Shown here piece by piece: positions 18,923-27,578 of a stretch of 64,000 nt of DNA. Within the stretch, counting starts at the first letter, position 1. Each line of letters opens with the position of its first letter. Source of the stretch: Meiothermus sp. CFH 77666 (lineage in GTDB: Bacteria; Deinococcota; Deinococci; Deinococcales; Thermaceae); NCBI RefSeq assembly GCF_017497985.1, contig NZ_JAGDFV010000015.1, positions 1 through 64,000 of the forward strand. Reading direction: 5' to 3'. Position numbers and translations under genes: made by a program. The notes under the pieces are model-generated. The model saw only the letters and a program-made list of their open reading frames with translations. It was not told the DNA's origin and ran no database searches.

Positions 18923-19284
18923 AAGGCGACCAGCGGCCGCAAGCGCTCCAATAACTTGGGGCCAATTCCCTTGACCCGATCTAAGTCCTCGAGCGAACGA
19001 TAGGGGCGGCCCTCAATAATGCGCTGGGCGAGTGCGGGGCCAATGCCGGGCAGGCTTTCAATCTCGGCCTGGCTGGCGGTGTTGAGATTGACCCTTGCAA
19101 CCCCAGGCGTAGCAGGGCCGGGTTGTAGGGCGGAGGGGGTCACGCCCGGCTGCACCAGCAAGCCCTGCGCAGTGGGGGTTCTAACCTCGGTTGGGGCGAA
19201 CCGAACGGTCAGTTGGGGCCATATGCTTGCTAATCCAAGCCCAAGGACAAAGGCAATATAGGCTACGCTCAGCCAACGTTCCAC
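18919..19284 (-). CDS. comEA: competence DNA receptor ComEA, helix-hairpin-helix protein
   Basis: Protein of 121 residues: an N-terminal membrane anchor (AYIAFVLGLGLASIW), a proline/alanine-rich linker, then two helix-hairpin-helix motifs (VNLNTASQAEIESLPGIGPALAQRII and SLEDLDRVKGIGPKLLERL). It binds incoming duplex DNA outside the membrane and hands it to ComEC, which is encoded directly downstream. Confidence 0.93.
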   Translation of the reverse strand: MERWLSVAYIAFVLGLGLASIWPQLTVRFAPTEVRTPTAQGLLVQPGVTPSALQPGPATPGVARVNLNTASQAEIESLPGIGPALAQRIIEGRPYRSLEDLDRVKGIGPKLLERLRPLVAL

Positions 19285-19396
19285 AAAGCCCTAATTTAGC
19301 TCTCAAGAGGGTGAGGGCAGGGTTATTTGACAGGAGCTAGGCTGGTGAAAAAAACGTCAGGGGTCTGGTATGTGGAGAGCCTATTTTTCGTCCAAA

Positions 19397-20251
19397 TCAG
19401 TAAGGCTCGGACAAGCGCCACTGAATCAGCGAGAGCGACAGCCCAATAGCAATCACGCCCAGCGGAACCCAGATATCACTGGTGGTGCCCATATTCACCA
19501 CCAAATACCCCACCGTGACCACCGCCGTGATGAGCGCGGATACCTTAAGCAAGGCCGAGATAATCCGCTGGGTGGAGCTCAGGCTTCGAACCGGGGCGCT
19601 GGGGGCTGGTGGAACGGTGACATCCCCTCTGGACGCCGGAGCTGTGGGAACGGGGGTGGGCATGGGTTCGGCCACAGCAGGCGCGGCGGTGGGTTTGGGG
19701 GAGCCGTCATATCCCCAGATGGAGTCGCTGGGTTCGTCCGGTAGGGTTTTGGGGGGTTCGGCGATGTGGATCTGGGCTGGAGGAGCAGGTTCTGGCTCTG
19801 CAGGGGGCGTGTCCAGCGGGGTGGGGTTGGGGGGCTGGGCAATCGGTGCGCTGGGAGCGGCAACCGGTTCTTCAGATTGGGGGGGTGGAGCGGTCGGCGC
19901 TGCTGGGGCTTGCTCGACGGTTTTGGGGCGCTCAATCACCTGGGTGGGCTCAGATTTGGCTTTGAGTACGTGGCCTTTGAGCGACTCCAGAAAGAGTTTC
20001 AACTCGTCTTTCTGGAAGGCAATCGGGGCAATTTCCATCATGGTGCCCTGTTCGCCTACCACATCCACATTGCCGGTCTGTTTGTTGACGCCAATACGCT
20101 TGATGTGAGAAAGCCGCGCGCTTTGCTGGGAGCGGTCGTCCAGGTAAAACAGTTCTCGGCTGGTCAGTGCGAGAAGACCTCCAGGGCCTTCTAGCCGAGC
20201 AATAATGTCGGCCTGGGTTAGTTCTGAAAGGCGAGCTTCATATTTGCCCAT
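19397..20251 (-). CDS. uncharacterised membrane protein, PH-like N-domain, Pro-rich linker, two C-terminal helices
   Basis: Protein of 284 residues, not assigned to a named family. Residues 1-100 look like a small beta-barrel (PH/bacterial-PH type: LTSRELFYLDD, SHIKRIGVNKQTGNVDVV). Residues about 105-220 are a low-complexity Pro/Ala linker, and residues about 225-280 hold two hydrophobic helices, so the N-domain should sit on the cytoplasmic membrane face. ATG 20251 is chosen because TAAACT stands 7 nt upstream, giving a leaderless start; an earlier ATG reads through that box. Role unknown. Confidence 0.75.
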   Translation of the reverse strand: MGKYEARLSELTQADIIARLEGPGGLLALTSRELFYLDDRSQQSARLSHIKRIGVNKQTGNVDVVGEQGTMMEIAPIAFQKDELKLFLESLKGHVLKAKSEPTQVIERPKTVEQAPAAPTAPPPQSEEPVAAPSAPIAQPPNPTPLDTPPAEPEPAPPAQIHIAEPPKTLPDEPSDSIWGYDGSPKPTAAPAVAEPMPTPVPTAPASRGDVTVPPAPSAPVRSLSSTQRIISALLKVSALITAVVTVGYLVVNMGTTSDIWVPLGVIAIGLSLSLIQWRLSEPY

Positions 20252-20392
20252 AATTATCAGTTTACAACATACAGAGGACAGTCCGCTTGCATCCATCACG
20301 TAAAATCAGGCGAAGGGCAGTATAACCGTGGCTCCCAGACATGAAAGTTTTTCAAAAGAGATGAAAAACCCCGCACAGCAAGGAGTAACCCA

Positions 20393-21073
20393 ATGACATT
20401 TTCCAGCCCTCTCCTTCTTGGTCACCGCGGCGCTCCCCGCCAGGCCAGAGAAAACACCCTCGAGTCCTTCCGGCTGGCCCTGGAAGCGGGTCTGGATGGC
20501 CTCGAGCTCGACCTGCACCGCACCCGCGATGGCGTTCTGGCGGTTTACCACGATTTCGAGCTGGATGGGCAGCCCATCGCCGAAGCGGACTGGTCGGCTT
20601 TGCAGCAGCAGGCACCCTGGATGCCCCGCCTGGAGCAGGTTTTGGAGCTGGCCGAGCAGTTTCCCCAGGCTCGGCTCAACCTCGAGCTCAAGAGCCTGCC
20701 GGGCCCCTCGGATGGCCGCGAGGTCGCGCTGGCCCAGGCCCTGCAGGCCTGGCCAGAGCGAGAACGGGCCTGGATCAGCAGCTTCGATCCCCTGGCCCTG
20801 ATTCGCCTGCACCGGCTAAAGGTAGGTGTTCCGCTGGCTTTGCTGTATGCCGAGCCCGAGATGGAAGAACTGGTGCCCTGTTTGCCGGTGCTGGGCGTGC
20901 ACCCTCATTTTGGCCTCCTGAACGAGGCCCGGGTGGCTGCCCTCAAGGCCCGGGGCCTGTTTGTGGCCACCTGGACGGTCAACCAAGCCGCCGCCGTGCG
21001 CGAGCTTCTGGCGTGGGGTGTGGACGGCGTCATCGGCGACCTGCCCACCGAGCTCCTGGCGGGTGGTCGCTAA
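20393..21073 (+). CDS. glycerophosphodiester phosphodiesterase
   Basis: TIM-barrel enzyme of 226 residues that hydrolyses glycerophosphodiesters to sn-glycerol 3-phosphate and an alcohol. The catalytic/metal motif is LLGHRGAPRQARENTLESF (His11, Arg12, Glu20 region), followed by LDGLELDLHRTRDGVLAVYHD, which supplies further metal ligands and the second catalytic histidine. No signal peptide is visible, so it is cytoplasmic, of the UgpQ type. A good AAGGAG lies 8 nt before the ATG. Confidence 0.93.
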   Translation: MTFSSPLLLGHRGAPRQARENTLESFRLALEAGLDGLELDLHRTRDGVLAVYHDFELDGQPIAEADWSALQQQAPWMPRLEQVLELAEQFPQARLNLELKSLPGPSDGREVALAQALQAWPERERAWISSFDPLALIRLHRLKVGVPLALLYAEPEMEELVPCLPVLGVHPHFGLLNEARVAALKARGLFVATWTVNQAAAVRELLAWGVDGVIGDLPTELLAGGR

Positions 21074-21114
21074 ATTGCACAACCCCGCTCGGCATTCTGC
21101 GCTAGGCTTGAGCC

Positions 21115-21309
21115 ATGCAAGGGATGCGTTTAAAACTCATTGCCGCTGCCGACCCGGATATGTTCCAGGATCGGCTCAACCGCTTTGTGGAGAGCCTGCC
21201 TCAGGATGCGCTGATTGTGGATATCAAGTTTTCCACCTCGACCAGCGGTGCACAGACCATGTACGCCGCTTTGGTGCAGTACAAGTCGGTAGAGGAGTGG
21301 ACGGAGTAG
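21115..21309 (+). CDS. Cse60-like small protein
   Basis: Protein of 64 residues with the pattern LNRFVESLPQDALIVDIKFSTS...TMYAALVQYKS, resembling Cse60 (sporulation-named but widespread small proteins of unknown function). TAGGCT stands 6 nt before the ATG and no ribosome binding site is seen, suggesting a leaderless message. It lies 41 bp after the GDPD gene. Confidence 0.75.
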   Translation: MQGMRLKLIAAADPDMFQDRLNRFVESLPQDALIVDIKFSTSTSGAQTMYAALVQYKSVEEWTE

Positions 21310-21424
21310 TACCAACCCTGCCTGGATCGTTATTTTGAAAATCGTTCCCGAATCCCCGCATCCGGCGACACCCCAGGCGCGGTTAATAACGTTTGCGACG
21401 CCATTATTTTACACTGTCGGCGGG

Positions 21425-21460
21425 GTATCGCCACCTTCTCCCGCAAGAGAAGGCAAGGGG
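21425..21460. repeat. dispersed palindromic repeat, copy B
   Basis: GTATCGCCACC precedes the hairpin CCTTCTC-CCGCAA-GAGAAGG and then CAAGGGG. It is located between the convergent ends of the Cse60-like gene and the threonine aldolase gene. Copies C and D share the TCGCCACC(C/T)TCTCCC left part. Confidence 0.7.
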
Positions 21461-21489
21461 TTTATACGGATTTGCTATGAGCTGCAGTG

Positions 21490-22509
21490 CTAGGCGATTT
21501 GCAGGGCCTGCTCGATGCGCTCGAGGGCTAGCGGGATGTCCTCGTCGTGCAGGTCGCGGTGGGTGACGAAGCGCACCCGGTTGGCGGCCATCGGATTAAT
21601 CAGTACCCCCAGTTCGCGTAGGCGAAGGGCAAAGTCGGGGGCTTGCGGAACCCGGGCATACACCATATTGGTCTGCACCGCTTGCATGTCCACCTCCAGG
21701 TGCAGGCGTAGCAGCCCTTCGGCCAGGGCGCGGGCCATCTGGTGATCCCGGGCGAGGTGCTTTGGGCCCTCGGTCAGGGCGATGAGGCCCGCTGCCGCCA
21801 GCACCCCGGCCTGCCGCATCCCACCCCCCAGCATCTTGCGGTAGCGCCAGGCTTCGGCACGGAGTTCCCTGGGCATCAGAAGCAGGGAGCCCACTGGGGC
21901 CCCCAATCCTTTGGACAAACAGATCGAGACCGTACGGAAGCCCCGGGCCAACTCGATTGGGGTGGTATGCAGGGCGGTGACGGCATTGAAAAAACGCGCT
22001 CCATCGAGATGGATGGGCAGGAGGGCTTCCTGGGCGACCTGCTGGATGGCCCGCTGGGCCTCCAGGGGCACCACCGTACCCCCGGCGGTGTTGTGGGTGT
22101 TCTCCAGGGAGATAAGGCCGGTGGGGGCCTGGTGGATCGAGGTATGGATGGCGGCCCGCACCGCCTCGGGGTCGGGTACGCCGTAAGGGGCTTCCACAAT
22201 CCGGATGGTTCCGCCCGCGAGCACCGCGAGTGAACCCGGCTCGTATTCATAAATGTGCGCGCCTTTGGGAGCAATCACCTCCTGGCCGCGCTTCAGGTGC
22301 AGCATCAGGGCTACCTGGTTGGTCATGGTGCCGCTGGGCATGAAGAGGGCGGCCTCGAGGCCCAGCATCTCAGCGGCCAGGGCCTCCAGGCGGTTTACGG
22401 TGGGGTCTTCGGCGTACACATCGTCGCCCACCTCGGCCTCGGCCATGGCCTTGCGCATGGCGGGAGTAGGTTTGGTTACGGTGTCGGAGCGGAGGTCAAT
22501 CACGCGCAT
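21490..22509 (-). CDS. ltaE: low-specificity L-threonine aldolase
   Basis: PLP enzyme (fold type I) of 339 residues that cleaves threonine or allo-threonine to glycine and acetaldehyde. It begins VIDLRSDTVTKPTPAMR, the family hallmark; the cofactor lysine is in ICLSKGLGAPVGS, and HLDGARFFNA binds the pyridine ring. ATG 22509 is preceded by TAGCAT with a 7-nt gap and no ribosome binding site, so it is probably leaderless. It shares a divergent promoter with the next gene. Confidence 0.93.
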   Translation of the reverse strand: MRVIDLRSDTVTKPTPAMRKAMAEAEVGDDVYAEDPTVNRLEALAAEMLGLEAALFMPSGTMTNQVALMLHLKRGQEVIAPKGAHIYEYEPGSLAVLAGGTIRIVEAPYGVPDPEAVRAAIHTSIHQAPTGLISLENTHNTAGGTVVPLEAQRAIQQVAQEALLPIHLDGARFFNAVTALHTTPIELARGFRTVSICLSKGLGAPVGSLLLMPRELRAEAWRYRKMLGGGMRQAGVLAAAGLIALTEGPKHLARDHQMARALAEGLLRLHLEVDMQAVQTNMVYARVPQAPDFALRLRELGVLINPMAANRVRFVTHRDLHDEDIPLALERIEQALQIA

Positions 22510-22528
22510 AGGCTCTATGCTACTCCGG
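22510..22528. promoter_or_regulatory. mirror-image divergent leaderless promoter
   Basis: The 7-bp core TATGCTA (22516-22522) reads as -10 box TATGCT on the plus strand and TAGCAT on the minus strand. Exactly 7 nt separate each box from its start codon: ATG 22529 to the right, ATG 22509 to the left. The two transcription start sites would be only about 18-20 bp apart and the two -10 boxes overlap, so initiation in one direction should exclude the other. Confidence 0.7.
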
Positions 22529-23062
22529 ATGGCCCGCATTCCCTACCAACCCCCCGACCTCGATGAACCCCGTTCCGCTGTGGAGGCAATCCGGCAGCGT
22601 CGCGGGGGCCGACTCCTCAACCTGGATCGGATGCTCCTGCACAGCCCGCCCCTGGCAATGGGGTGGAACAGCTTCTTGGGGGCGGTGCGAAGCGAGCTTG
22701 GCCTCTCGTCCAAGCTGCGCGAGCTGGCCATTTGTGGGGTGGCCGTATTGAACGGGGCCGAATACGAATTTCAGCACCATGCGCCGTTATTCCTGCAAGC
22801 GGGGGGTACCCCAGCCCAGCTGGCGGCCCTGCGCAACTGGGAGCAAGCCACCGAAGACGACACGCTCTTTGACCCACAGGAAAGGGCTACGCTCCGGCTC
22901 ACGTTTGAGATGACCCGGAACGTGCGGGTGGACGACGAAACCTTTGCCCTGGTGAAGGCCATGTGGCCTGACCCTCGGCAGGTGGTGGAGCTGGTGGGGG
23001 TGATTGCGGCTTACAACATGGTCTCGAGGTTCCTGGTTGCCCTCGAGGTTGAGCCAGAGTGA
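22529..23062 (+). CDS. carboxymuconolactone decarboxylase family protein
   Basis: Protein of 177 residues with the CMD/AhpD-fold segment SSKLRELAICGVAVLNGAEYEFQHHAPLF. The CxxC pair of AhpD peroxidases is absent, so peroxidase activity is unlikely; it is closer to the decarboxylase-like branch, with unknown substrate. Start ATG 22529 is set by the divergent -10 box 7 nt upstream. It precedes the AidB-like gene by 42 bp and may be co-transcribed. Confidence 0.85.
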   Translation: MARIPYQPPDLDEPRSAVEAIRQRRGGRLLNLDRMLLHSPPLAMGWNSFLGAVRSELGLSSKLRELAICGVAVLNGAEYEFQHHAPLFLQAGGTPAQLAALRNWEQATEDDTLFDPQERATLRLTFEMTRNVRVDDETFALVKAMWPDPRQVVELVGVIAAYNMVSRFLVALEVEPE

Positions 23063-23104
23063 AAGACGGGAATTCTCGAGCTACTCTTTGGGTGGAGTCT
23101 CCCT

Positions 23105-24700
23105 ATGGAACACCAGTCCTACGCCTATGGTAAAAATCACTGGACGCTCGAGCCCGACCTGCCCCACGTCCTGAGCCGCTTCTGGAAAGGCTGGCGGGCC
23201 CACGAGACGGAGCTTCAGCGCTTCGGTGCCCTGGCCGGGGGCGAGGCCTACCGCGTGGCCGACCACGTGGACAAGGAGGCCCGCCCGGTCTTGGTGATGC
23301 ACGACCTAAATGGCAACCGCATAGACCGGGTGCGGCTTTCGCCGGCTCAGGAAAGCCTGAACCGCCAACTGGCCGCCATCAACCGTGCCCCCTACCAGGG
23401 GGGAAGCTGGCACCAGCACTTTGCCCAGGGCTTCCTGCTGGCCGACCCCGGCCTCTACTGCATCCAGACCATCACCAATGCCACCGTCTACGCCATTCAC
23501 AAGTACGCTCCCCAGTTTGCCGCTTGGAAAGAAGATCTCTTGAACGGGCAAGCCTTTGGCGCTACCTGGATGACCGAGGTACAGGGGGGCTCGGATCTGG
23601 GGGCCAACAGGGTTCGGGCCGTACCCGACGGGGCGGTCTGGCGGCTTTACGGCGACAAGTACTTCTCCAGTGGCGCGGGCCTTACCGACTACGCGATTGT
23701 CTCGGCCCGGCCCCAGGGGGCCCCGCCGGGCCCCAAGGGCGTGGCCTTGTTTTTGGTGCCCCGCTTGAACCGCCAAGGGGAGCTCAACTACCGGGTGCGG
23801 CGGCTCAAGGACAAGCTGGCCACCCGCGCGGTGCCCTCGGGCGAGGTGGACTTTGACCACACCGAGGCCCACCTCATCGGAAAAGCCGAGGAGGGCATTT
23901 ACTACATCCTGGAAACCCTCACCCTCTCGCGGCTGGCCAACGCGGTAGGCGCACTGGGCCTGGCCCGCAAAGCCCAGCTCGAGGCCCTCTTGCGCGCCCA
24001 GCACCGCACGGCCTTCGGCAAGAAGCTGGAAGAGCACCCCCTGATCCGGCGCGACCTGACCGACCTCTCGGTGCGGATTGCGGGCGGCCTGGCCCTCACC
24101 TTCCGTGCGGTGGCGGCCTGGGAAGAGGCTTGGACGGAGACCCCCCCTTACAGCCCTCGCTACCACTACGCCCGCCTGCTGGCCCACCTGGCCAAGGCCC
24201 GCACCGCCGAGCACGGCACCTACTGCACCCAGCTCGGTATGGAACTCTTCGGTGGGGTGGGCTTCGTGGAGGACTTCGCCATCGCCCGGCTGGCCCGCGA
24301 GGCCCTGATTACCCCCATCTGGGAGGGCCCGGCCAACGTGCAGGCCCTGGACACCCTCGAAGTGCTCTTCCGCAAGGGGGCCGCAGAGCCCTTTGCGGAG
24401 GAGTTTCTGCCCAGGCTCGAGGCCATCGGCAGCGAGGAAGCCCGTCTGGCCCATTCCGCCCTGCAAGGCACCCTGGCTCGCCTGCAAAACCTCTCCCCGG
24501 AGGAAGCCCAGTGGCAGGCCAAGGACGCCCTGCGTACCTTGGCCGATGCCGCCACGGTGGCCCTCCTGTACGACCTCGGCAGCGAGCGCCATGACAGGCT
24601 CGCAGCCCTGTACGCCCGGCACTTCCTGCAAAAGGAGGAGTACCCGGCCTGGGCGATGCGGGAAAAAGAGGTCTGGGGCCTGGTTGGTGTCGCTGTTTAA
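23105..24700 (+). CDS. AidB-like acyl-CoA dehydrogenase
   Basis: Flavoprotein of 531 residues. It has the long N-terminal extension typical of AidB and its relatives, TWMTEVQGGSDLGANR (FAD-binding loop), and the C-terminal catalytic region ITPIWEGPANVQALD with the probable catalytic glutamate. AidB limits DNA alkylation damage in E. coli, but many members are ordinary acyl-CoA dehydrogenases. The stop overlaps the convergent oxidoreductase gene by 4 bp. Confidence 0.88.
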   Translation: MEHQSYAYGKNHWTLEPDLPHVLSRFWKGWRAHETELQRFGALAGGEAYRVADHVDKEARPVLVMHDLNGNRIDRVRLSPAQESLNRQLAAINRAPYQGGSWHQHFAQGFLLADPGLYCIQTITNATVYAIHKYAPQFAAWKEDLLNGQAFGATWMTEVQGGSDLGANRVRAVPDGAVWRLYGDKYFSSGAGLTDYAIVSARPQGAPPGPKGVALFLVPRLNRQGELNYRVRRLKDKLATRAVPSGEVDFDHTEAHLIGKAEEGIYYILETLTLSRLANAVGALGLARKAQLEALLRAQHRTAFGKKLEEHPLIRRDLTDLSVRIAGGLALTFRAVAAWEEAWTETPPYSPRYHYARLLAHLAKARTAEHGTYCTQLGMELFGGVGFVEDFAIARLAREALITPIWEGPANVQALDTLEVLFRKGAAEPFAEEFLPRLEAIGSEEARLAHSALQGTLARLQNLSPEEAQWQAKDALRTLADAATVALLYDLGSERHDRLAALYARHFLQKEEYPAWAMREKEVWGLVGVAV

Positions 24701-26712
24701 TCCAGCGCTTCCAGGCGCACCGGGTTGCTGTGGAAGGTGGAGCCTTGGCCCATGTCGGTGAGGTGTTCGCCGGTGAGCCAGTTGATGCCCTTGCCGTCGG
24801 GGGCCGACTGTTCCCACCAGGTGCCTTCCAGCACCACCGTGCCCTGAATGGGGGCCTCGCTCACCCGCACCCGCCGGATCACCGAGCCGTGCTGGGAGCG
24901 CACCCGCACCAGGGCTCCATCCTGTACCCCGAAAGCCGCCGCATCCTCGGGGTGCACCAGCAGATGGGGCTCGCCTCCCTCGGCCCGCACCAGGCGCTCT
25001 ATGTGGCCGTAGGTGCTGTTCAGGAAGTGCTTGGCCGGGGGGGTCATCAGGATCAGGGGGAAGTCCCTTGTGGGCTCGGTCAGGATGACCTGGGGTGGGG
25101 GGTCGAACTGCACCTTGCCCGAAGGGGTGCCCGCCTTTTCCGTGAAAGGCCGGTAGTCTTTGGGGATGTTCAGCCGCACGAAGCCTTCGGCTTTCAGGCG
25201 TTCCAGCGTGATGCCCTCCAGCCAGGGATGTTCGGAGTCCAGGAGCGAACGGGCCAGGGTCTCGGCGTCCCAGTAGAGGGTGGGTTCGTCCAGGCCCAGC
25301 CTTCGCCCCAGCTCGGCGAAGACCCAGGTGTTGGGACGGGCCTCGCCCTGGGGGGGCAGGAGGGCCTCGTTCCAGGAGAGGTAGTAGTGGCCGTAGGCGG
25401 TGTAGAGGTCGGGGTGCTCCAGGAAGGTGGTGGCGGGCAGCACATAATCGGCGTAGCGGGTGGTCTCGGTGAGGGCCTGCTCGAGCACCACCGTAAAAAG
25501 ATCCTCGCGCAGCAAGCCCTTCTGCACCAGGTCGGAGCGGGGGGCAATCACCGCCGGGTTGGAGTTGAAGACAAACAGGGTTCGGATGGGCGGTTCCAGG
25601 GCAGTGAGGGCCGTGCCGATCTGAGTCATGTTGACCCGGCGGGGTGAGGTGGGGCGCCGGGCTAGGAGCTGCTGGCCGCCCAGAAATTCTCGGTTGAGGG
25701 CGAAGGCCCCACTGGTACTCAGAAGGGCCCCGCCGCCTGGGTACTGCCAGGCCCCGGTGAGGGCGGGCAGGAGAATGACCGCCCGCAGAGCCGAGCCTCC
25801 GCCCGGATGCCGGGTCAGGCCGTAGCTGGTGCGGATGAAGCCGGCCCTGGCCTGGGCGAACTCGAGGGCCAGCCGCTCCACCGTAGCCGCCGGTACGCCG
25901 GTGACCGCCTCCACCCGCTCCGGTGTCCAGGCCTCGGCTACTTGCATGAAGGCCTCGAAGCCGGTGGTCACGCGGGCGATGTATGCCGCGTCGTGCAGCC
26001 CGGCTTTCACGATCACCCGGGCCATCCCGTAGGCCAGCGCCGCATCGGTTCCGGGGCGAATCTTGATGTGCTCGTCGGCAAAGCGGCTGGTGAGGTTTTC
26101 ATAGGGGTCAATGTGCACGATGCGGGCCCCGTTGTGCCGGGCTTCTTTTAGGAAGGGGGTGAGGTGGGTGTGGGTGTGCAGGCTGTTGATGCCCCACAGC
26201 AGAATAAAGCGGGCCTGGGGCACCTCCTCAGGATCGGTGCCGAAGCGGTAGCCATAGGTATTCTCCCAGGCGGCCCGTCCAGCAGTGGCGCAGATGGTGG
26301 TCTCGAGTTCGCTGGCCCCCAGGGCGCGGAAGAAGGTGAGTGGGTGCTCGTACTGCATCAGGCCCATGGTGCCCGCGTAGTGATAGGGCAGCACGGCCTC
26401 TGCCCCATGCTGCTTCAGGGTGTCTTTCAGCCGGGTGGCAATATCGTCCAGGGCCGCCTCCCAGCTCACCCGCTCGAACCGGCCTTCGCCCTTCCGGCCC
26501 ACCCGCTTCAAAGGGTACAGGGGCCGCAAAGGGTGGTGCTGGCGCTCAGGGTAGCGGTAGGTCTTGACGCAGGCAAAGCCCTGGGTAATGGGGTGCTGGG
26601 GGTCGCCCTCAATTTGGAGGAGGGCATTGCGGGCCTCGTCAATGGTGGCAATCAACGAGCAGGCATCGGGGCAGTCCAGGGGACAGGTGACGCGGGCTTT
26701 GCGCACATTCAT
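24697..26712 (-). CDS. molybdopterin oxidoreductase with N-terminal 4Fe-4S site
   Basis: Mo/W-bisMGD oxidoreductase of 671 residues. The N-terminal CPLDCPDAC...GFACVK supplies four cysteines for a 4Fe-4S cluster; the central domains bind molybdopterin and the C-terminal MopB domain (LLVHPEDAAAFGVQDGALVRV) closes the site. It lacks a twin-arginine signal, so it is cytoplasmic. Substrate unknown (formate-dehydrogenase-like or anaerobic dehydrogenase group). ATG 26712 follows TAGCAT by 7 nt, giving a leaderless start. Confidence 0.88.
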   Translation of the reverse strand: MNVRKARVTCPLDCPDACSLIATIDEARNALLQIEGDPQHPITQGFACVKTYRYPERQHHPLRPLYPLKRVGRKGEGRFERVSWEAALDDIATRLKDTLKQHGAEAVLPYHYAGTMGLMQYEHPLTFFRALGASELETTICATAGRAAWENTYGYRFGTDPEEVPQARFILLWGINSLHTHTHLTPFLKEARHNGARIVHIDPYENLTSRFADEHIKIRPGTDAALAYGMARVIVKAGLHDAAYIARVTTGFEAFMQVAEAWTPERVEAVTGVPAATVERLALEFAQARAGFIRTSYGLTRHPGGGSALRAVILLPALTGAWQYPGGGALLSTSGAFALNREFLGGQQLLARRPTSPRRVNMTQIGTALTALEPPIRTLFVFNSNPAVIAPRSDLVQKGLLREDLFTVVLEQALTETTRYADYVLPATTFLEHPDLYTAYGHYYLSWNEALLPPQGEARPNTWVFAELGRRLGLDEPTLYWDAETLARSLLDSEHPWLEGITLERLKAEGFVRLNIPKDYRPFTEKAGTPSGKVQFDPPPQVILTEPTRDFPLILMTPPAKHFLNSTYGHIERLVRAEGGEPHLLVHPEDAAAFGVQDGALVRVRSQHGSVIRRVRVSEAPIQGTVVLEGTWWEQSAPDGKGINWLTGEHLTDMGQGSTFHSNPVRLEALD

Positions 26713-26990
26713 GCAGACTATGCTACAGCGCTCTTCACAGACGTGGCTGCCCCTCCTGGTGGCCACCGCTCTGTCCAGGGCAAGGCTTTTTTGAAGCCGG
26801 ATGATTCAAAATATTGAGATTCTCAGAAACACCTGTCTGTGTCGGTGGATTCGCCAATGGGGGGCCAGAAACTCTGCCAGCGTTGTATCATTGCAACCAC
26901 TCTTTTCCTGTGCTTCCACAGCAAAACACCTGACAGGAGCGGCCGTCTTTGGGCTATGTGAAGTTTTGGCGTGCACTTTAGATTCCGGGG

Positions 26991-27416
26991 CTATCCAAAA
27001 ACTACCGCTGGCGCATGGCCGTGGGGAATCAACTTGACGCGGCGCCCTTGTTCGGTGGACTCGAGATGAACTTCCAGGCTATCGGGAAACACCTCGGGCC
27101 TGCCCCACTCAATTAGCACCAGGCGGGCCTCGGGCAGGTAGTCCTCGAGGCCCAGGTTGTAGAGCTCCTCCTGGTCGGCCATGCGGTAGGCATCAATATG
27201 TACCACCAGGCCCTGGGGGGTGGGGTACTCGTGAATCAGGGTATAGGTGGGGCTGGTCACCTCGCCTTTGAATCCCAGGGCCTCGGCCATGAATTTCACC
27301 AGGGTAGTCTTGCCGACGCCCATCGGCCCCGTCAGCAATACCAGGGTTCCCTCCGGCAAGCTCTGAACGAGTTGTCGGGCAAGGGTGCGGGTGTCCTCGA
27401 GGCTCTCCAGGTGCAC
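26991..27416 (-). CDS. tsaE: tRNA threonylcarbamoyladenosine biosynthesis ATPase TsaE
   Basis: P-loop ATPase of 141 residues (GPMGVGKT, residues 30-37) with SPTYTLIHEY and HIDAYRM, the TsaE hallmarks. With TsaB and TsaD it makes the t6A37 modification of ANN-decoding tRNAs. The start is GTG. The 278 bp upstream of the previous gene contains nothing I recognise. Confidence 0.95.
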   Translation of the reverse strand: MHLESLEDTRTLARQLVQSLPEGTLVLLTGPMGVGKTTLVKFMAEALGFKGEVTSPTYTLIHEYPTPQGLVVHIDAYRMADQEELYNLGLEDYLPEARLVLIEWGRPEVFPDSLEVHLESTEQGRRVKLIPHGHAPAVVFG

Positions 27417-27433
27417 GCTTTTAGCTTACTCTG

Positions 27434-27468
27434 TCGATAGCTGATAGCCGATAGTCCATGGCCGATGG
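27434..27468. repeat. period-7 tandem repeat (YCGATRG type)
   Basis: Five heptamers in a row: TCGATAG, CTGATAG, CCGATAG, TCCATGG, CCGATGG. The same unit recurs at 41774-41808. It lies in the divergent gap between tsaE and the MFS gene. Confidence 0.8.
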
Positions 27469-27578
27469 CAAGGCCCTATTCACTCAAACCGAACCTGCAC
27501 GTGCGGCTTCTCCGATTCAGGCGAAGAATGTACCCGCTTCCTATTGGTCGAATGCGAAGGTGTCATAATGGCACGGTT

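Noticed and set aside
22253-22528. N-terminal extension of the CMD-family gene by 92 codons
   Set aside because: It is antisense to the threonine aldolase N-terminus and has no family similarity; the leaderless start at 22529 explains the gene.
23306-24817. Long open frame (about 500 codons) antisense to the AidB-like gene
   Set aside because: Low-complexity Gly/Gln/His-rich product, typical of an antisense frame in high-GC DNA; the plus-strand gene has clear family motifs.
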